The position numbers were made by a program, and so were the translations under genes. The notes beneath the pieces were generated by a model. It was not told the origin of the DNA and ran no database searches. It saw nothing but the letters and a program-made list of their open reading frames with translations. Shown one piece after another: positions 1-8,217 of a stretch of 39,226 bases of DNA; the stretch's first letter is position 1, and every line of letters begins with the position of its first letter. Source of the stretch: Sphingobacterium shayense (lineage in GTDB: Bacteria; Bacteroidota; Bacteroidia; Sphingobacteriales; Sphingobacteriaceae); NCBI RefSeq assembly GCF_013179575.1, contig NZ_JABMCQ010000018.1, positions 1-39,226 on the forward strand, read 5' to 3'.

Positions 1-314
1 CTGCAAAATTCGAAATCATCGACTGGATACGATCTAACAATCGCAGCCAAACAAAGCTAAAAGATCTCGCGTATCATCTCCCCAACGCCAACGAGAGCAT
101 CGAAGAACAATTCATCGCAAACGAGCTCGGTATTCATATTCAGAACGAGGTCAGAAAAATGCCGAAGACCATGCAGGAGGTATACCAACTGAGCCGCGTA
201 GAAAATATGCCTATCAAGGAAATAGCCAACCATTTGGCGCTTTCCGAGCAAACTGTAAAAAACAATATCACACTAGCAATCAGCAAATTAAAGCTTAAAC
301 TAAAGGTATTTTAA
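1..314 (+). CDS. ECF RNA polymerase sigma factor (FecI/SusR type), 3' part only
   Basis: The gene enters the window already in frame (codons from base 3) and stops at 312-314; about 103 residues are visible. The end is sigma-70 region 4: a helix beginning MPKTMQEVYQLSRVENM, then the HTH segment IKEIANHLALSEQTVKNNI and the usual basic tail. This is the Bacteroidota ECF family that recruits RNA polymerase to SusC/SusD operons when released by a FecR partner. The FecR gene begins 54 bases downstream, so the two are probably co-transcribed, and the likely target is the SusC/SusD pair that follows. Region 2 lies outside the window. The family call is firm; the target is inferred from order. Confidence 0.9.
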   Translation, partial: AKFEIIDWIRSNNRSQTKLKDLAYHLPNANESIEEQFIANELGIHIQNEVRKMPKTMQEVYQLSRVENMPIKEIANHLALSEQTVKNNITLAISKLKLKLKVF

Positions 315-368
315 TCTATTTCATTTTTTTTCGGTACCTCCGCCCTTTCTATACGGTAATAGAAGTGT

Positions 369-1451
369 ATGGATGAAAACGACAAGATAAAAACGCTAAA
401 AGATCTACTAGCAAAATACCGACGAGGAGAATGTACACTCGAAGAGGAAAAAGCAGTTGACAGATGGCTTGATGGGCTTGATCAAGATCTAGGGGTCAAT
501 ACCCACGTTAATCCTCCGAAGGATCTAGCGAGCACAATCTATGATAACATCCTGACAGATAGCCAAGAAGTCAAAAATCCAGGTCGAAAATCTCGCCTGA
601 TAATTTGGTCCACGACGATAGCAGCGACAGTTCTTCTAGGCCTCGCTTTTTGGTTCCATACAACGAATCACACAATAACTTCCCAAACAGCTGCATTACC
701 TGTTAATTACGACAATGGCGACGTACTACCCGGAAAAAACTTCGCAACCCTCTCCTATCCAAAAGGTGAAGTGATCGAGCTTCCAAATCCAGATTTACGC
801 CAGTACGCCAAAAATGAAAATCAAACTTTAAAAATTAATACGCCTGTAGCCTCAACCTACAGCGTTCAACTCGAAGACGGCACGCAGGTTTGGCTGAACG
901 CTGCCAGTACAATCACTTACCCCGAGAAATTTGACAAAAACCAGCGTCGTGTTAAATTGACGGGTGAAGCTTATTTCAAGGTTGCTCATGATGAAAATCG
1001 GCCATTCTTTATCGAAGCCAACGATGCAACAATAGAAGTCCTAGGAACGACATTCAATGTGAACGCTTATGACAAAAGTGTCCTCACCACATTGGTTGAA
1101 GGTTCTGTAAAAGTTAAATCGGCAGGACAAAATAACATAATTAAACCCGGCGAACAAGCGCTATGCCGTGATGAAAAGATTCACATCTCGCGGTCGGATG
1201 AACAAAAAAACCTGGCTTGGCAAAGAGGTGAATTTTATTTTGACGGTAACAACTTAACGGAAATCTGCGAACAGATTAGCCGCTGGTACGACGTAAAGTT
1301 TGTAGGCATAGAGCGCCTCTCTCCCAATTCCTCGTTCAAGGGCAGTATAGCCAGAAACCAAAATCTATCACAAACACTCAATATTCTATCTATTGCAACG
1401 AACGGAAGTTTTCAAATAAAAACGGGAATTGTAATAGCGCAACCTATATAA
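369..1451 (+). CDS. FecR-family anti-sigma factor
   Basis: A 360-residue inner-membrane anti-sigma factor of usual length. Residues 1-75 form a cytoplasmic sigma-binding part (MDENDKIKTLKDLLAKYRRG, with the acidic 'CTLEEEKAVDRWL' stretch). One membrane helix lies near residues 76-96 (RLIIWSTTIAATVLLGLAF). The periplasmic FecR domain follows, with VQLEDGTQVWLNAASTITYP, the LTGEAYFKVAHDENRPF motif and the VLGTTFNVNAY motif. The C-terminus from about residue 275 matches the DUF4974 fold, which contacts the STN domain of the transporter. It lies between the sigma gene and a SusC that carries an STN domain, the classic transenvelope signalling arrangement. ATG start as given. Confidence 0.93.
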   Translation: MDENDKIKTLKDLLAKYRRGECTLEEEKAVDRWLDGLDQDLGVNTHVNPPKDLASTIYDNILTDSQEVKNPGRKSRLIIWSTTIAATVLLGLAFWFHTTNHTITSQTAALPVNYDNGDVLPGKNFATLSYPKGEVIELPNPDLRQYAKNENQTLKINTPVASTYSVQLEDGTQVWLNAASTITYPEKFDKNQRRVKLTGEAYFKVAHDENRPFFIEANDATIEVLGTTFNVNAYDKSVLTTLVEGSVKVKSAGQNNIIKPGEQALCRDEKIHISRSDEQKNLAWQRGEFYFDGNNLTEICEQISRWYDVKFVGIERLSPNSSFKGSIARNQNLSQTLNILSIATNGSFQIKTGIVIAQPI

Positions 1452-1514
1452 CTAACAATAATATGCTGGATAAATGAAAAACGAATAAAAAGACTTTATC
1501 GATTTATCAATAAA

Positions 1515-1536
1515 GGGGGATGTTGGAGCATCCCCC
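1515..1536 (+). promoter_or_regulatory. Perfect GC-rich hairpin in SusC leader
   Basis: An 8-bp perfect stem (GGGGGATG at 1515-1522, CATCCCCC at 1529-1536) with a 6-base loop, ending 66 bases before the SusC start and followed by GATAA. There is no T-run, so a simple intrinsic terminator is unlikely; an attenuator, mRNA-stability or processing element between fecR and susC is more plausible. A similar hairpin with the same CCCCCGATAA tail stands 61 bases before the SusC at 35402. Confidence 0.6.
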
Positions 1537-1602
1537 GATAAAGAGGTATAAAACATCAGATCGTAACTAATAATTTATTGACCCTTTAACATTTACAAAT
1601 TT

Positions 1603-4600
1603 ATGATTTATTTTTCTTCTTTTTCCCAACGGGAAAGGAATGGCGCCCGTAGTAGGCGATCCGTCTTAATGTTCTTAATCACTATGAAACTTATAATCTT
1701 GTTGAGCCTGGTCTTTTCCTTTGGGGCATACGCCTCGGGGAATGCACAAAACATCTCAATCGACATGAAAAATGTAGCGCTCGAAGAGGTGCTCGAAGAG
1801 GTATCAGCAAAAAGTAAGCTACGCTTATTCTACGATCAGAACGCAATTAAGAATCTTCGTGTTGCCGAACTCACCATGTCCAACGCCTCGGTGGCATCCA
1901 TACTTAAAAAAGCCATACGCGGGAAAAACTTAACGTTCCAAATCGTTGATAAAACAATTATACTTAAAGAACGTCATCAAACTGATATCGAAATATCGGG
2001 AGCGGTAAGCGACCTTAATGGACCAATAGAAGGAGTAACAGTAACCGTCGATCAGAAACCAAGTTTATGGACGCGGACAGACAAAAATGGCCACTATTCC
2101 CTTCGTGTTCCAGAAAACTCAAAATTAACGTTTCGATACCTCGGTTATGCCGACCAAACATTTGAAGTTAGCAGCCAACAAGTGCTAAATGTCACTTTAG
2201 AAGTTGAATCATCCATGGTCGACGAGGTCGTCGTGGTAGGTTATGGTATACAGAAAAAAGCTAATTTAACCGGAGCGGTAGACCAAATCGACAGCAAGCA
2301 GATTGACGCATTCAAAGCTACCAACCTTGGGGAAGCCCTTGCTGGACAAGTGCCTAACTTAAACATCGGAATAAGTGATGGTAAACCCGGACGAGGAGCT
2401 TCATTCAACGTGCGCGGGAACACTTCAATTAATGGGGGTTCTCCTTTGATTTTATTGGACGGCGTACCTATCTCTTCTTTTGAGCTAAACAATATATCAC
2501 CACAGAGCATCGACAACATTTCTATTCTCAAAGACGCCTCCTCTGCCGCGATATACGGTGCCCGTGCCGCATACGGGGTCATACTGGTAACGACCAAAGA
2601 AGGGATCGATGGAAAACCGCAGATTAATTACAACAATAACTTCAAATGGGGGAAAGCGACTAAAATTCCTGAGGTTTACCAAGGACTCGATTATTTAGAA
2701 ATACAAGAACGGGAATTTAATGGCAACATCGGGCAAACTTATTACACAGATGCACAGGTGCAATACCCCTACGATGTCGCAGCAGACCCATCGTTACCAC
2801 TTTATGACTTGCAAAATATCGGTGGTAAAGCGACGCTTCTTCTGGGTGGTCCGGTGAACAACTATTACAAGGATTGGTTTCGCACTTATACTCCGGAACA
2901 AAACCATAATTTAAGCATCCGAGGAGGCTCCGACAAATACAAATATTTCTTATCGGGAGATTACAACAACGAAGAGGGTAATCTGAAATTTAAACCGGAA
3001 AAAATCAACAGATTTAATTTTCGCGCTAACAACAGCTTTAAGGTTTCTGACAATGTTACTATCTTCAGTAAAACATCGGCAACGATGCGTCGAGACGATA
3101 TTCCCAACACTTACCTATATGGATTTAGCTCAAACCCATGGCGGTTTATTGACAACACCAACCCGTTGATGCCAGAAACGATACAAGTTGATGGCGAAAC
3201 GATTCCTACCGACATCGGTTTCTACCGCCAGTTTATTGAAAAGCAGTCAGAATATAAAACCAATACCAGTAGCTTCTTAAACACCTTCGGAACAGACATC
3301 AAGCTGCTCGATGAGTCGCTTACTTTGCATGCCGATTTATCATACATGTATTATCATTGGTATAGAAACCGTTGGTGGGATAACACTGGCCCCTATCTTT
3401 CTCATTCATTCAACAACAGAAACACCATTCTATCGCATTACTCAGATGCTGGCCCCGCGAAAATATACAAGAGTAATACAGAATCTGAAACCTTTAATGT
3501 AAACGCATACGCGAACTATAAGAAATCCTTAGGCAGACATAATCTTGATATCACCTCGGGCTTCACTTTCGAAAACTATAATAGCCATTACGAAACGGTG
3601 ACTCACCAAGACCCGATATTAGGTCTTGATGAGCATTCTTTAAACCTAGCAACAGGTATCTTCGAAGCCAGTGACGACGACGATAAATACGCGAACAGGA
3701 GCATCTTTTTACGGACAGGATACAATTTCGACGAAAAATACCTTATCGAGTTAAATGGCATGCATAATCTGACCTCTAAATTCAGTAAGGCGTCCAGAGG
3801 AGCATTCTTCGGCTCGGTTTCCGCCGGATGGAAAATTTCCGAAGAACAATTCTTTGAACCATTAAAAGGGGTGATAAACTCCCTAAAAATAAGAGGATCA
3901 TACGGCGCATTAGGAAACCAGAACATTGGATCTTTTGATTATCTATCAATTTTGAGTATGACAAGGTCGCCGTATCTGCTGGATGGAGAACAATATACCT
4001 ACACCGGTGTACCGAGTCCCAAATCGGAGAACTTCACTTGGGAAACGTCGAAAACGGCCGATGTAGGGCTTGATGCCGCTTTAATGAATAACAGGTTATC
4101 TATCGTGTTCGATTATTACCAACGCAATACCGACAACATGTTAGCTCCGTACCATTCCCTACCGTCCGTATTCGGAGCCACCGTTCCCAAAGAGAATATC
4201 GCTTCGCTAAGAAACCGCGGATGGGAACTATCCCTAGGCTGGCAAGATCAAATAAATGGTCTCCACCCCTTCCAATATGGCGTACGATTCAACATTTCGG
4301 ACTACTCCGCAGTTATTACCGATTACTATAATCCAACCAATTACTTAGGTGATTATTACGTGGGACAGGAACTAGGCGAAATTTGGGGACTAAATACGTT
4401 AGGCTTTTTCCAAACAGACGAAGAAGCACAAAACAGCCCTCTTTTACAAACGAGCAGTTATCGCCAATTCGCGAGTGCAGGAACCATCAAGTTCGAAGAC
4501 TCCAATGGCGACGGCGTAATAAGCAAAGGCGATTGGACATTAGAAAACCATGGTGACTATCGCATCATTGGCAATACAACACCAAGGTATCAGTATGGAC

Positions 4601-5106
4601 TTAACTTAAATTTTAGCTACCGAGGGTTTGATCTAAATGCATTCTTTAAAGGCGTCGGCAAACGGGACATCTATCCGTCTGCGGAGACGGCAAATTTCTG
4701 GAGCTCGTATAACAGGAAATATCAAGTCCTTCTTCAACACGTAGTCGAAAATAGATGGACACCGGAAAATCCGGACGCCTATTTCCCTAAACCTCAAGGC
4801 TATATCGCTTTAGGCCAAAATGATTTGGGTGTTCCACAGACCCGGTACTTGCAAAGCGCAAGCTACCTGAGATTAAGCAATTTGATATTGGGTTACAACC
4901 TTCCTCCCACTTTCCTTAAAAATGCGCTAAGCAACGCCCGGATATATGTTGCAGGAACAAACTTATTTGAATGGACAAAGCTGCACGACACATTAGATCC
5001 TGAAGGATTAGAAAAAGATCCTGACGCAAGCCAAGGCAGTGTAGGTATGGGTACAGCCTATCCAATACAACGTACGTTTGCATTTGGGATCGAAATTGGT
5101 TTTTAA
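1603..5106 (+). CDS. SusC/RagA TonB-dependent transporter with STN signalling domain
   Basis: A 1167-residue outer-membrane transporter. A long N-terminal extension precedes the hydrophobic signal helix at about residues 28-49 (MKLIILLSLVFSFGAYASG), as is common for STN-bearing SusC proteins; ATG 1669 or 1684 are alternative starts. Domains in order: STN about 51-122, which signals to FecR; carboxypeptidase-regulatory-like about 128-200; the SusC motif DEVVVVGYGIQKKANLTGAV about 207-226; the TonB plug to about 330, including VRGNTSINGGSPLILLDGVP and LKDASSAAIYGARAAYGVI; then the 22-strand barrel ending FAFGIEIGF. It imports a ligand bound by the SusD lid using TonB energy. SusD begins 18 bases downstream. 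The substrate cannot be read from the sequence. Confidence 0.96.
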   Translation: MIYFSSFSQRERNGARSRRSVLMFLITMKLIILLSLVFSFGAYASGNAQNISIDMKNVALEEVLEEVSAKSKLRLFYDQNAIKNLRVAELTMSNASVASILKKAIRGKNLTFQIVDKTIILKERHQTDIEISGAVSDLNGPIEGVTVTVDQKPSLWTRTDKNGHYSLRVPENSKLTFRYLGYADQTFEVSSQQVLNVTLEVESSMVDEVVVVGYGIQKKANLTGAVDQIDSKQIDAFKATNLGEALAGQVPNLNIGISDGKPGRGASFNVRGNTSINGGSPLILLDGVPISSFELNNISPQSIDNISILKDASSAAIYGARAAYGVILVTTKEGIDGKPQINYNNNFKWGKATKIPEVYQGLDYLEIQEREFNGNIGQTYYTDAQVQYPYDVAADPSLPLYDLQNIGGKATLLLGGPVNNYYKDWFRTYTPEQNHNLSIRGGSDKYKYFLSGDYNNEEGNLKFKPEKINRFNFRANNSFKVSDNVTIFSKTSATMRRDDIPNTYLYGFSSNPWRFIDNTNPLMPETIQVDGETIPTDIGFYRQFIEKQSEYKTNTSSFLNTFGTDIKLLDESLTLHADLSYMYYHWYRNRWWDNTGPYLSHSFNNRNTILSHYSDAGPAKIYKSNTESETFNVNAYANYKKSLGRHNLDITSGFTFENYNSHYETVTHQDPILGLDEHSLNLATGIFEASDDDDKYANRSIFLRTGYNFDEKYLIELNGMHNLTSKFSKASRGAFFGSVSAGWKISEEQFFEPLKGVINSLKIRGSYGALGNQNIGSFDYLSILSMTRSPYLLDGEQYTYTGVPSPKSENFTWETSKTADVGLDAALMNNRLSIVFDYYQRNTDNMLAPYHSLPSVFGATVPKENIASLRNRGWELSLGWQDQINGLHPFQYGVRFNISDYSAVITDYYNPTNYLGDYYVGQELGEIWGLNTLGFFQTDEEAQNSPLLQTSSYRQFASAGTIKFEDSNGDGVISKGDWTLENHGDYRIIGNTTPRYQYGLNLNFSYRGFDLNAFFKGVGKRDIYPSAETANFWSSYNRKYQVLLQHVVENRWTPENPDAYFPKPQGYIALGQNDLGVPQTRYLQSASYLRLSNLILGYNLPPTFLKNALSNARIYVAGTNLFEWTKLHDTLDPEGLEKDPDASQGSVGMGTAYPIQRTFAFGIEIGF

Positions 5107-5124
5107 CATTAAGAAATTGACAAA

Positions 5125-6870
5125 ATGAAAAAATTAGGTATACTATTCTTCAGCCTCATATTATTTAGCGCCTGTGAATCACAGTTCGATCAATTCCCAG
5201 AAACGCAGGTGGCCGAATCCCCATCATTATTCAAGAATGAAGCAAGTTTAAAGACATTCACCGATGGTTTTTACAATAGCCTTGATCATAACAGTATCAA
5301 AGACGATAAGTTTTCCGATAACATGGAGCATATCACGACGCCACCAGCGATGCGCTCGTCTAACTACACCCTGCCAACGGCGTTGGGAAGTGGCGGTTGG
5401 AGCTGGAGCGAACTGCGCAATTTAAACTATTTCATTCAGAATGTGAACGAGCACACCGAGGATGTGGCACTCAAACAAAAGAATCTAGCTATCGCAAAAT
5501 TTTTCAGAGCGTGGTTTTACTTTAAAAAAGTACGCACTTTCGGAGACGTTCCTTGGTATTCTTCCCCATTAAAAACAACAGACGAAACAGAATTGTATAA
5601 GCCCCGTGATCCACGTACGCTTGTAATGGACAGCGTAATGCAGGATCTTAATTTTGCCGTGACTTATCTCGGAGAAGAAACCAGCAAAAACCAAATTACC
5701 AAATGGACAGCCTTAGCGCTCCAATCCAGAATTGCGCTATTCGAAGGAACTTACAGGCTTTATCATAAAGAGACTCAGTTACCTGATGCAGATAAATTTA
5801 TTGAGATCGCTCGAGATGCGGCTAAAGAATTAATGGACTCTAAGAAATACGGCATATATACAACGGGCAACTCCGAAAAAGACTACGCTTCGATGTTCCA
5901 AATAGCGGAGGCGCCTACAAAAGAAGTAATCCTTGCCAGATCTTCTACACAAAACTTTATTTATTACACGCCAGAGTTCACATCAACTTCCAACGGGAAC
6001 TACGGAGCAACATTTTCGCTTATCAGTGACTATCCGATGTTAGACGGAACTTCCTACTACCAACAAAATGCAGGAAAGATTGAAAACAAGTCGTATCATC
6101 ATGAATTTCAGCAGCGCGATTTTAGATTGCCGCAATCTGTCGTCCATCCTGGCTACATAAGAATTGGCACAACAAATAAGGCCGTAAATGACTTCGCAGA
6201 GAACAGAACCGGATATCAGGTTACCAAGCGTGTTGGTCCACCTATTGAAGACCAAGGTAGCGATAACAGAGACGTAATATTGATTCGTTACGCTGAAGTT
6301 TTGTTAAACTATGCTGAAGCACAAGCCATCTTAGGGCATCTGACCCAAGGAGATCTGGACGAAACGGTCAACCAATTGAGAAGTCGAGCGGGAGTACAAC
6401 AAAAATTAACCCTGCCGCTAACGACGGACGAGCTGCAATTGTCTCGGTATAAAAGAACAACAGATCCTGCCATCCTAGAAATATGCAGAGAACGAAGGAT
6501 AGAGCTAGCTTTTGAAGGTTTACGTCGAGACGACCTAATCCGTTGGAACGAAGGTCACCTTTTCCGTACAGAATATCATGGAATTTACATTCCTGGGTTC
6601 AATCAGTTAATTGATCTCGATCAAGACGGAAACCCGGATCTTTATGTCATAAAAAGCACGGATAATGCACCTTCCGACCGAGTCTCTGGTGTACAATACT
6701 TTAAGCTGTCACCGGTAAATGGACTTTCTAATGGTGAATCAGGTCGTCTGATGCCCTATAAAAATGCGAAAAAGCCATTCCAATCCTGGGAATATCTTAA
6801 CCCAATCCCTTTAGAAGAGTTAACATTAAACCAAAATCTTTCACAAAACCCTGGTTGGGAAAATTTATAA
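5125..6870 (+). CDS. SusD/RagB-family surface lipoprotein
   Basis: A 581-residue lid protein of the preceding SusC. The lipoprotein signal is MKKLGILFFSLILFSAC with the lipid-bearing Cys at residue 17. The N-terminal TPR-like half includes the family signature around LAIAKFFRAWFYFKKVRTFGDVPWYSSPL. The C-terminal RagB/SusD region carries DVILIRYAEVLLNYAEAQA, the ICRERRIELAFEGLRRDDLIRW motif and the ending LNPIPLEELTLNQNLSQNPGW. All three are hallmarks of the family. It should sit at the cell surface and close over the SusC barrel. Length and gene order are ordinary; the ligand is unknown. Confidence 0.96.
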   Translation: MKKLGILFFSLILFSACESQFDQFPETQVAESPSLFKNEASLKTFTDGFYNSLDHNSIKDDKFSDNMEHITTPPAMRSSNYTLPTALGSGGWSWSELRNLNYFIQNVNEHTEDVALKQKNLAIAKFFRAWFYFKKVRTFGDVPWYSSPLKTTDETELYKPRDPRTLVMDSVMQDLNFAVTYLGEETSKNQITKWTALALQSRIALFEGTYRLYHKETQLPDADKFIEIARDAAKELMDSKKYGIYTTGNSEKDYASMFQIAEAPTKEVILARSSTQNFIYYTPEFTSTSNGNYGATFSLISDYPMLDGTSYYQQNAGKIENKSYHHEFQQRDFRLPQSVVHPGYIRIGTTNKAVNDFAENRTGYQVTKRVGPPIEDQGSDNRDVILIRYAEVLLNYAEAQAILGHLTQGDLDETVNQLRSRAGVQQKLTLPLTTDELQLSRYKRTTDPAILEICRERRIELAFEGLRRDDLIRWNEGHLFRTEYHGIYIPGFNQLIDLDQDGNPDLYVIKSTDNAPSDRVSGVQYFKLSPVNGLSNGESGRLMPYKNAKKPFQSWEYLNPIPLEELTLNQNLSQNPGWENL

Positions 6871-6874
6871 CGAT

Positions 6875-7771
6875 ATGATTAGATTTTTAATTCCGATACT
6901 TCTTATAATCACAGCGTGGTGTTCGGAAGTTAACGCTCAGAATCTCCTACAGGAAGGATACTACGTCGCTTGCGGAGACAGCAAGCTGCTGATCATTGAT
7001 CCGTTAAAATCTACGGCAACGCATACAGAAATATTATGGGAATGGGATGCACAGACGGCCACGGATATTCCAGAAGAATACAAAAGCCTGTTAGTAAGCC
7101 TTGATGAATGCAAACCAGTATTGGACAATCGCAAGATCTTAGTCTGCTCGTCCTCGGGTGCAACGTTACTTATCGATGTGAAAAGTAAAACAGTAGAATT
7201 CTATGCAAAAACGCCTATGGCACATTCGGCAGCGATGCTGCCGAATAATAGAATCGCTGTTGCCAACTCTACCCATAAGCAGGGAAATAGTCTAGAACTT
7301 TACGAAATCGGAAAATCTGAAACTCGGCTGTTCACTGATACTTTATATTCTGGACATGGTGCGATTTGGTTGGAATCCTCTGAGAGTCTCTATGTTTTAG
7401 GCTTCAATCGGCTAAAAGCGTACTCCTTAGAAGATTGGGACAATGATAATCCCAGCTTAAAGCTAGAAAAAACGTGGCTGCTACCAAATGCAGGGGGACA
7501 TGATCTTTCCATGGGAAAGGACGGTAAGCTGTTAATTACAACACATCATAATGTCTTTAGCTTTGACACGGCTACTGGCCAGTTTACCGAATTTGTACCG
7601 CTCGCAGGAAAAGAAAATATAAAGTCTTTAAATTATTTCCAGCACGAAAATAATTATGTGTACACCATCGCTGAAGAAAGTTGGTGGACCGAGAACATCT
7701 ACGAAACAAATTCTAAAAAAATAATATCGTTACCTGGCCTGCGGCTCTATAAAGTTCGCGTAGTCCAATAA
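6875..7771 (+). CDS. Secreted propeller-like protein, DUF6528 type
   Basis: A 298-residue protein starting 4 bases after SusD, so it is the last gene of the sigma-fecR-susCD transcript. The N-terminus is a cleavable signal peptide (MIRFLIPILLIITAWC...VNAQ). The body has repeated short beta-strand motifs of a propeller: GYYVACGDSKLLIIDPL, KILVCSSSGATLLIDV, HSAAMLPNNRIAVANS, GHGAIWLESSESLYVLG and HDLSMGKDGKLLITTHH. The start and the SLDECKPV segment resemble DUF6528 proteins, which often accompany SusCD genes. No catalytic signature is visible. It may bind a ligand or help the SusCD complex in the periplasm or at the surface; that role is inferred from position only. Confidence 0.75.
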   Translation: MIRFLIPILLIITAWCSEVNAQNLLQEGYYVACGDSKLLIIDPLKSTATHTEILWEWDAQTATDIPEEYKSLLVSLDECKPVLDNRKILVCSSSGATLLIDVKSKTVEFYAKTPMAHSAAMLPNNRIAVANSTHKQGNSLELYEIGKSETRLFTDTLYSGHGAIWLESSESLYVLGFNRLKAYSLEDWDNDNPSLKLEKTWLLPNAGGHDLSMGKDGKLLITTHHNVFSFDTATGQFTEFVPLAGKENIKSLNYFQHENNYVYTIAEESWWTENIYETNSKKIISLPGLRLYKVRVVQ

Positions 7772-7785
7772 TGGAATTGAGGTAT

Positions 7786-7836
7786 GTTCGGTTTGAGCAG
7801 ACAATGATTAGCTTTTTCATGCTGCTCAATCCGAAC
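7786..7836 (+). terminator. Long hairpin terminator after the first SusCD operon
   Basis: Arms at 7786-7800 (GTTCGGTTTGAGCAG) and 7822-7836 (CTGCTCAATCCGAAC) pair over 15 positions with one G-T type mismatch. ATGA/TCAT inside the loop can extend the stem. It begins 15 bases after the stop codon of the last operon gene and is followed by an AT-rich stretch without a strong T-run. Confidence 0.65.
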
Positions 7837-8134
7837 ATTCTATTTGACAATAAGGATCTATTCGTAACGTAGTTTTTGATTTTCCCTTTAGAATTCAATG
7901 TCTATTCACGCATTCTCAAAAGTGCAGGTTAATCACCTCCCCAAAAAAATGATCGAATCATCCATTATCCGCTTCCAACGCGTGACAATTAACGGGCCGT
8001 TGATCTAAAAAGCTATATTGAAATATGCGTATAATGTGAAAACAGTTCGACGCATATAACGCGAAATAAAATTCCCATACCGTAGATACCTAAATCTCCT
8101 ACAAGGTTTTAAGTCACTATTTTTCAAATTTCTC
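7837..8134. other. Intergenic spacer without a recognisable gene
   Basis: Between the hairpin terminator and the promoter of the siderophore receptor I see no convincing reading frame or RNA. A minus-strand end reading KLRYE-stop at about 7857-7876 recalls FtsX-type permease C-termini, but it is too short to call. Confidence 0.5.
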
Positions 8135-8165
8135 TTTGAATTGTTAAACAGGAACAATACATTTG
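8135..8165 (+). promoter_or_regulatory. Bacteroidota-type promoter of siderophore receptor gene
   Basis: TTTG at 8135-8138 and TACATTTG at 8158-8165, separated by 19 bases, match the Bacteroidota housekeeping promoter (-33 TTTG, -7 TAnnTTTG). Transcription should begin near 8172, about 45 bases before the start codon. Confidence 0.7.
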
Positions 8166-8175
8166 CACAATTTAA

Positions 8176-8188
8176 ATTAAGTCTAAAT
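8176..8188 (+). promoter_or_regulatory. Candidate iron-responsive operator (13-bp near-palindrome)
   Basis: ATTAAG-T-CTAAAT lies 10 bases after the -7 element, in the expected initiation region. On the opposite strand ATTTAGTCTAAAT (34054-34066) occupies nearly the same place downstream of the xus-like operon promoter; 12 of 13 bases agree. A Fur- or DtxR-family repressor site is the simplest reading, given that both transcripts encode iron-siderophore uptake proteins. Regulator identity is inference. Confidence 0.55.
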
Positions 8189-8217
8189 AAATTTAAAGAC
8201 AACCTCTACACATAATT

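Noticed and set aside
3603..3964. Long minus-strand frames within the first SusC gene
   Set aside because: They are shadows of a clear 1167-residue coding frame, and none resembles a protein family.
7713..7898. Minus-strand frame of 61 codons and a KLRYE-stop end near 7857-7876 resembling FtsX-type permease tails
   Set aside because: Only five residues match, the frame upstream has stops, and the longer frame overlaps the DUF6528 gene and a terminator hairpin.
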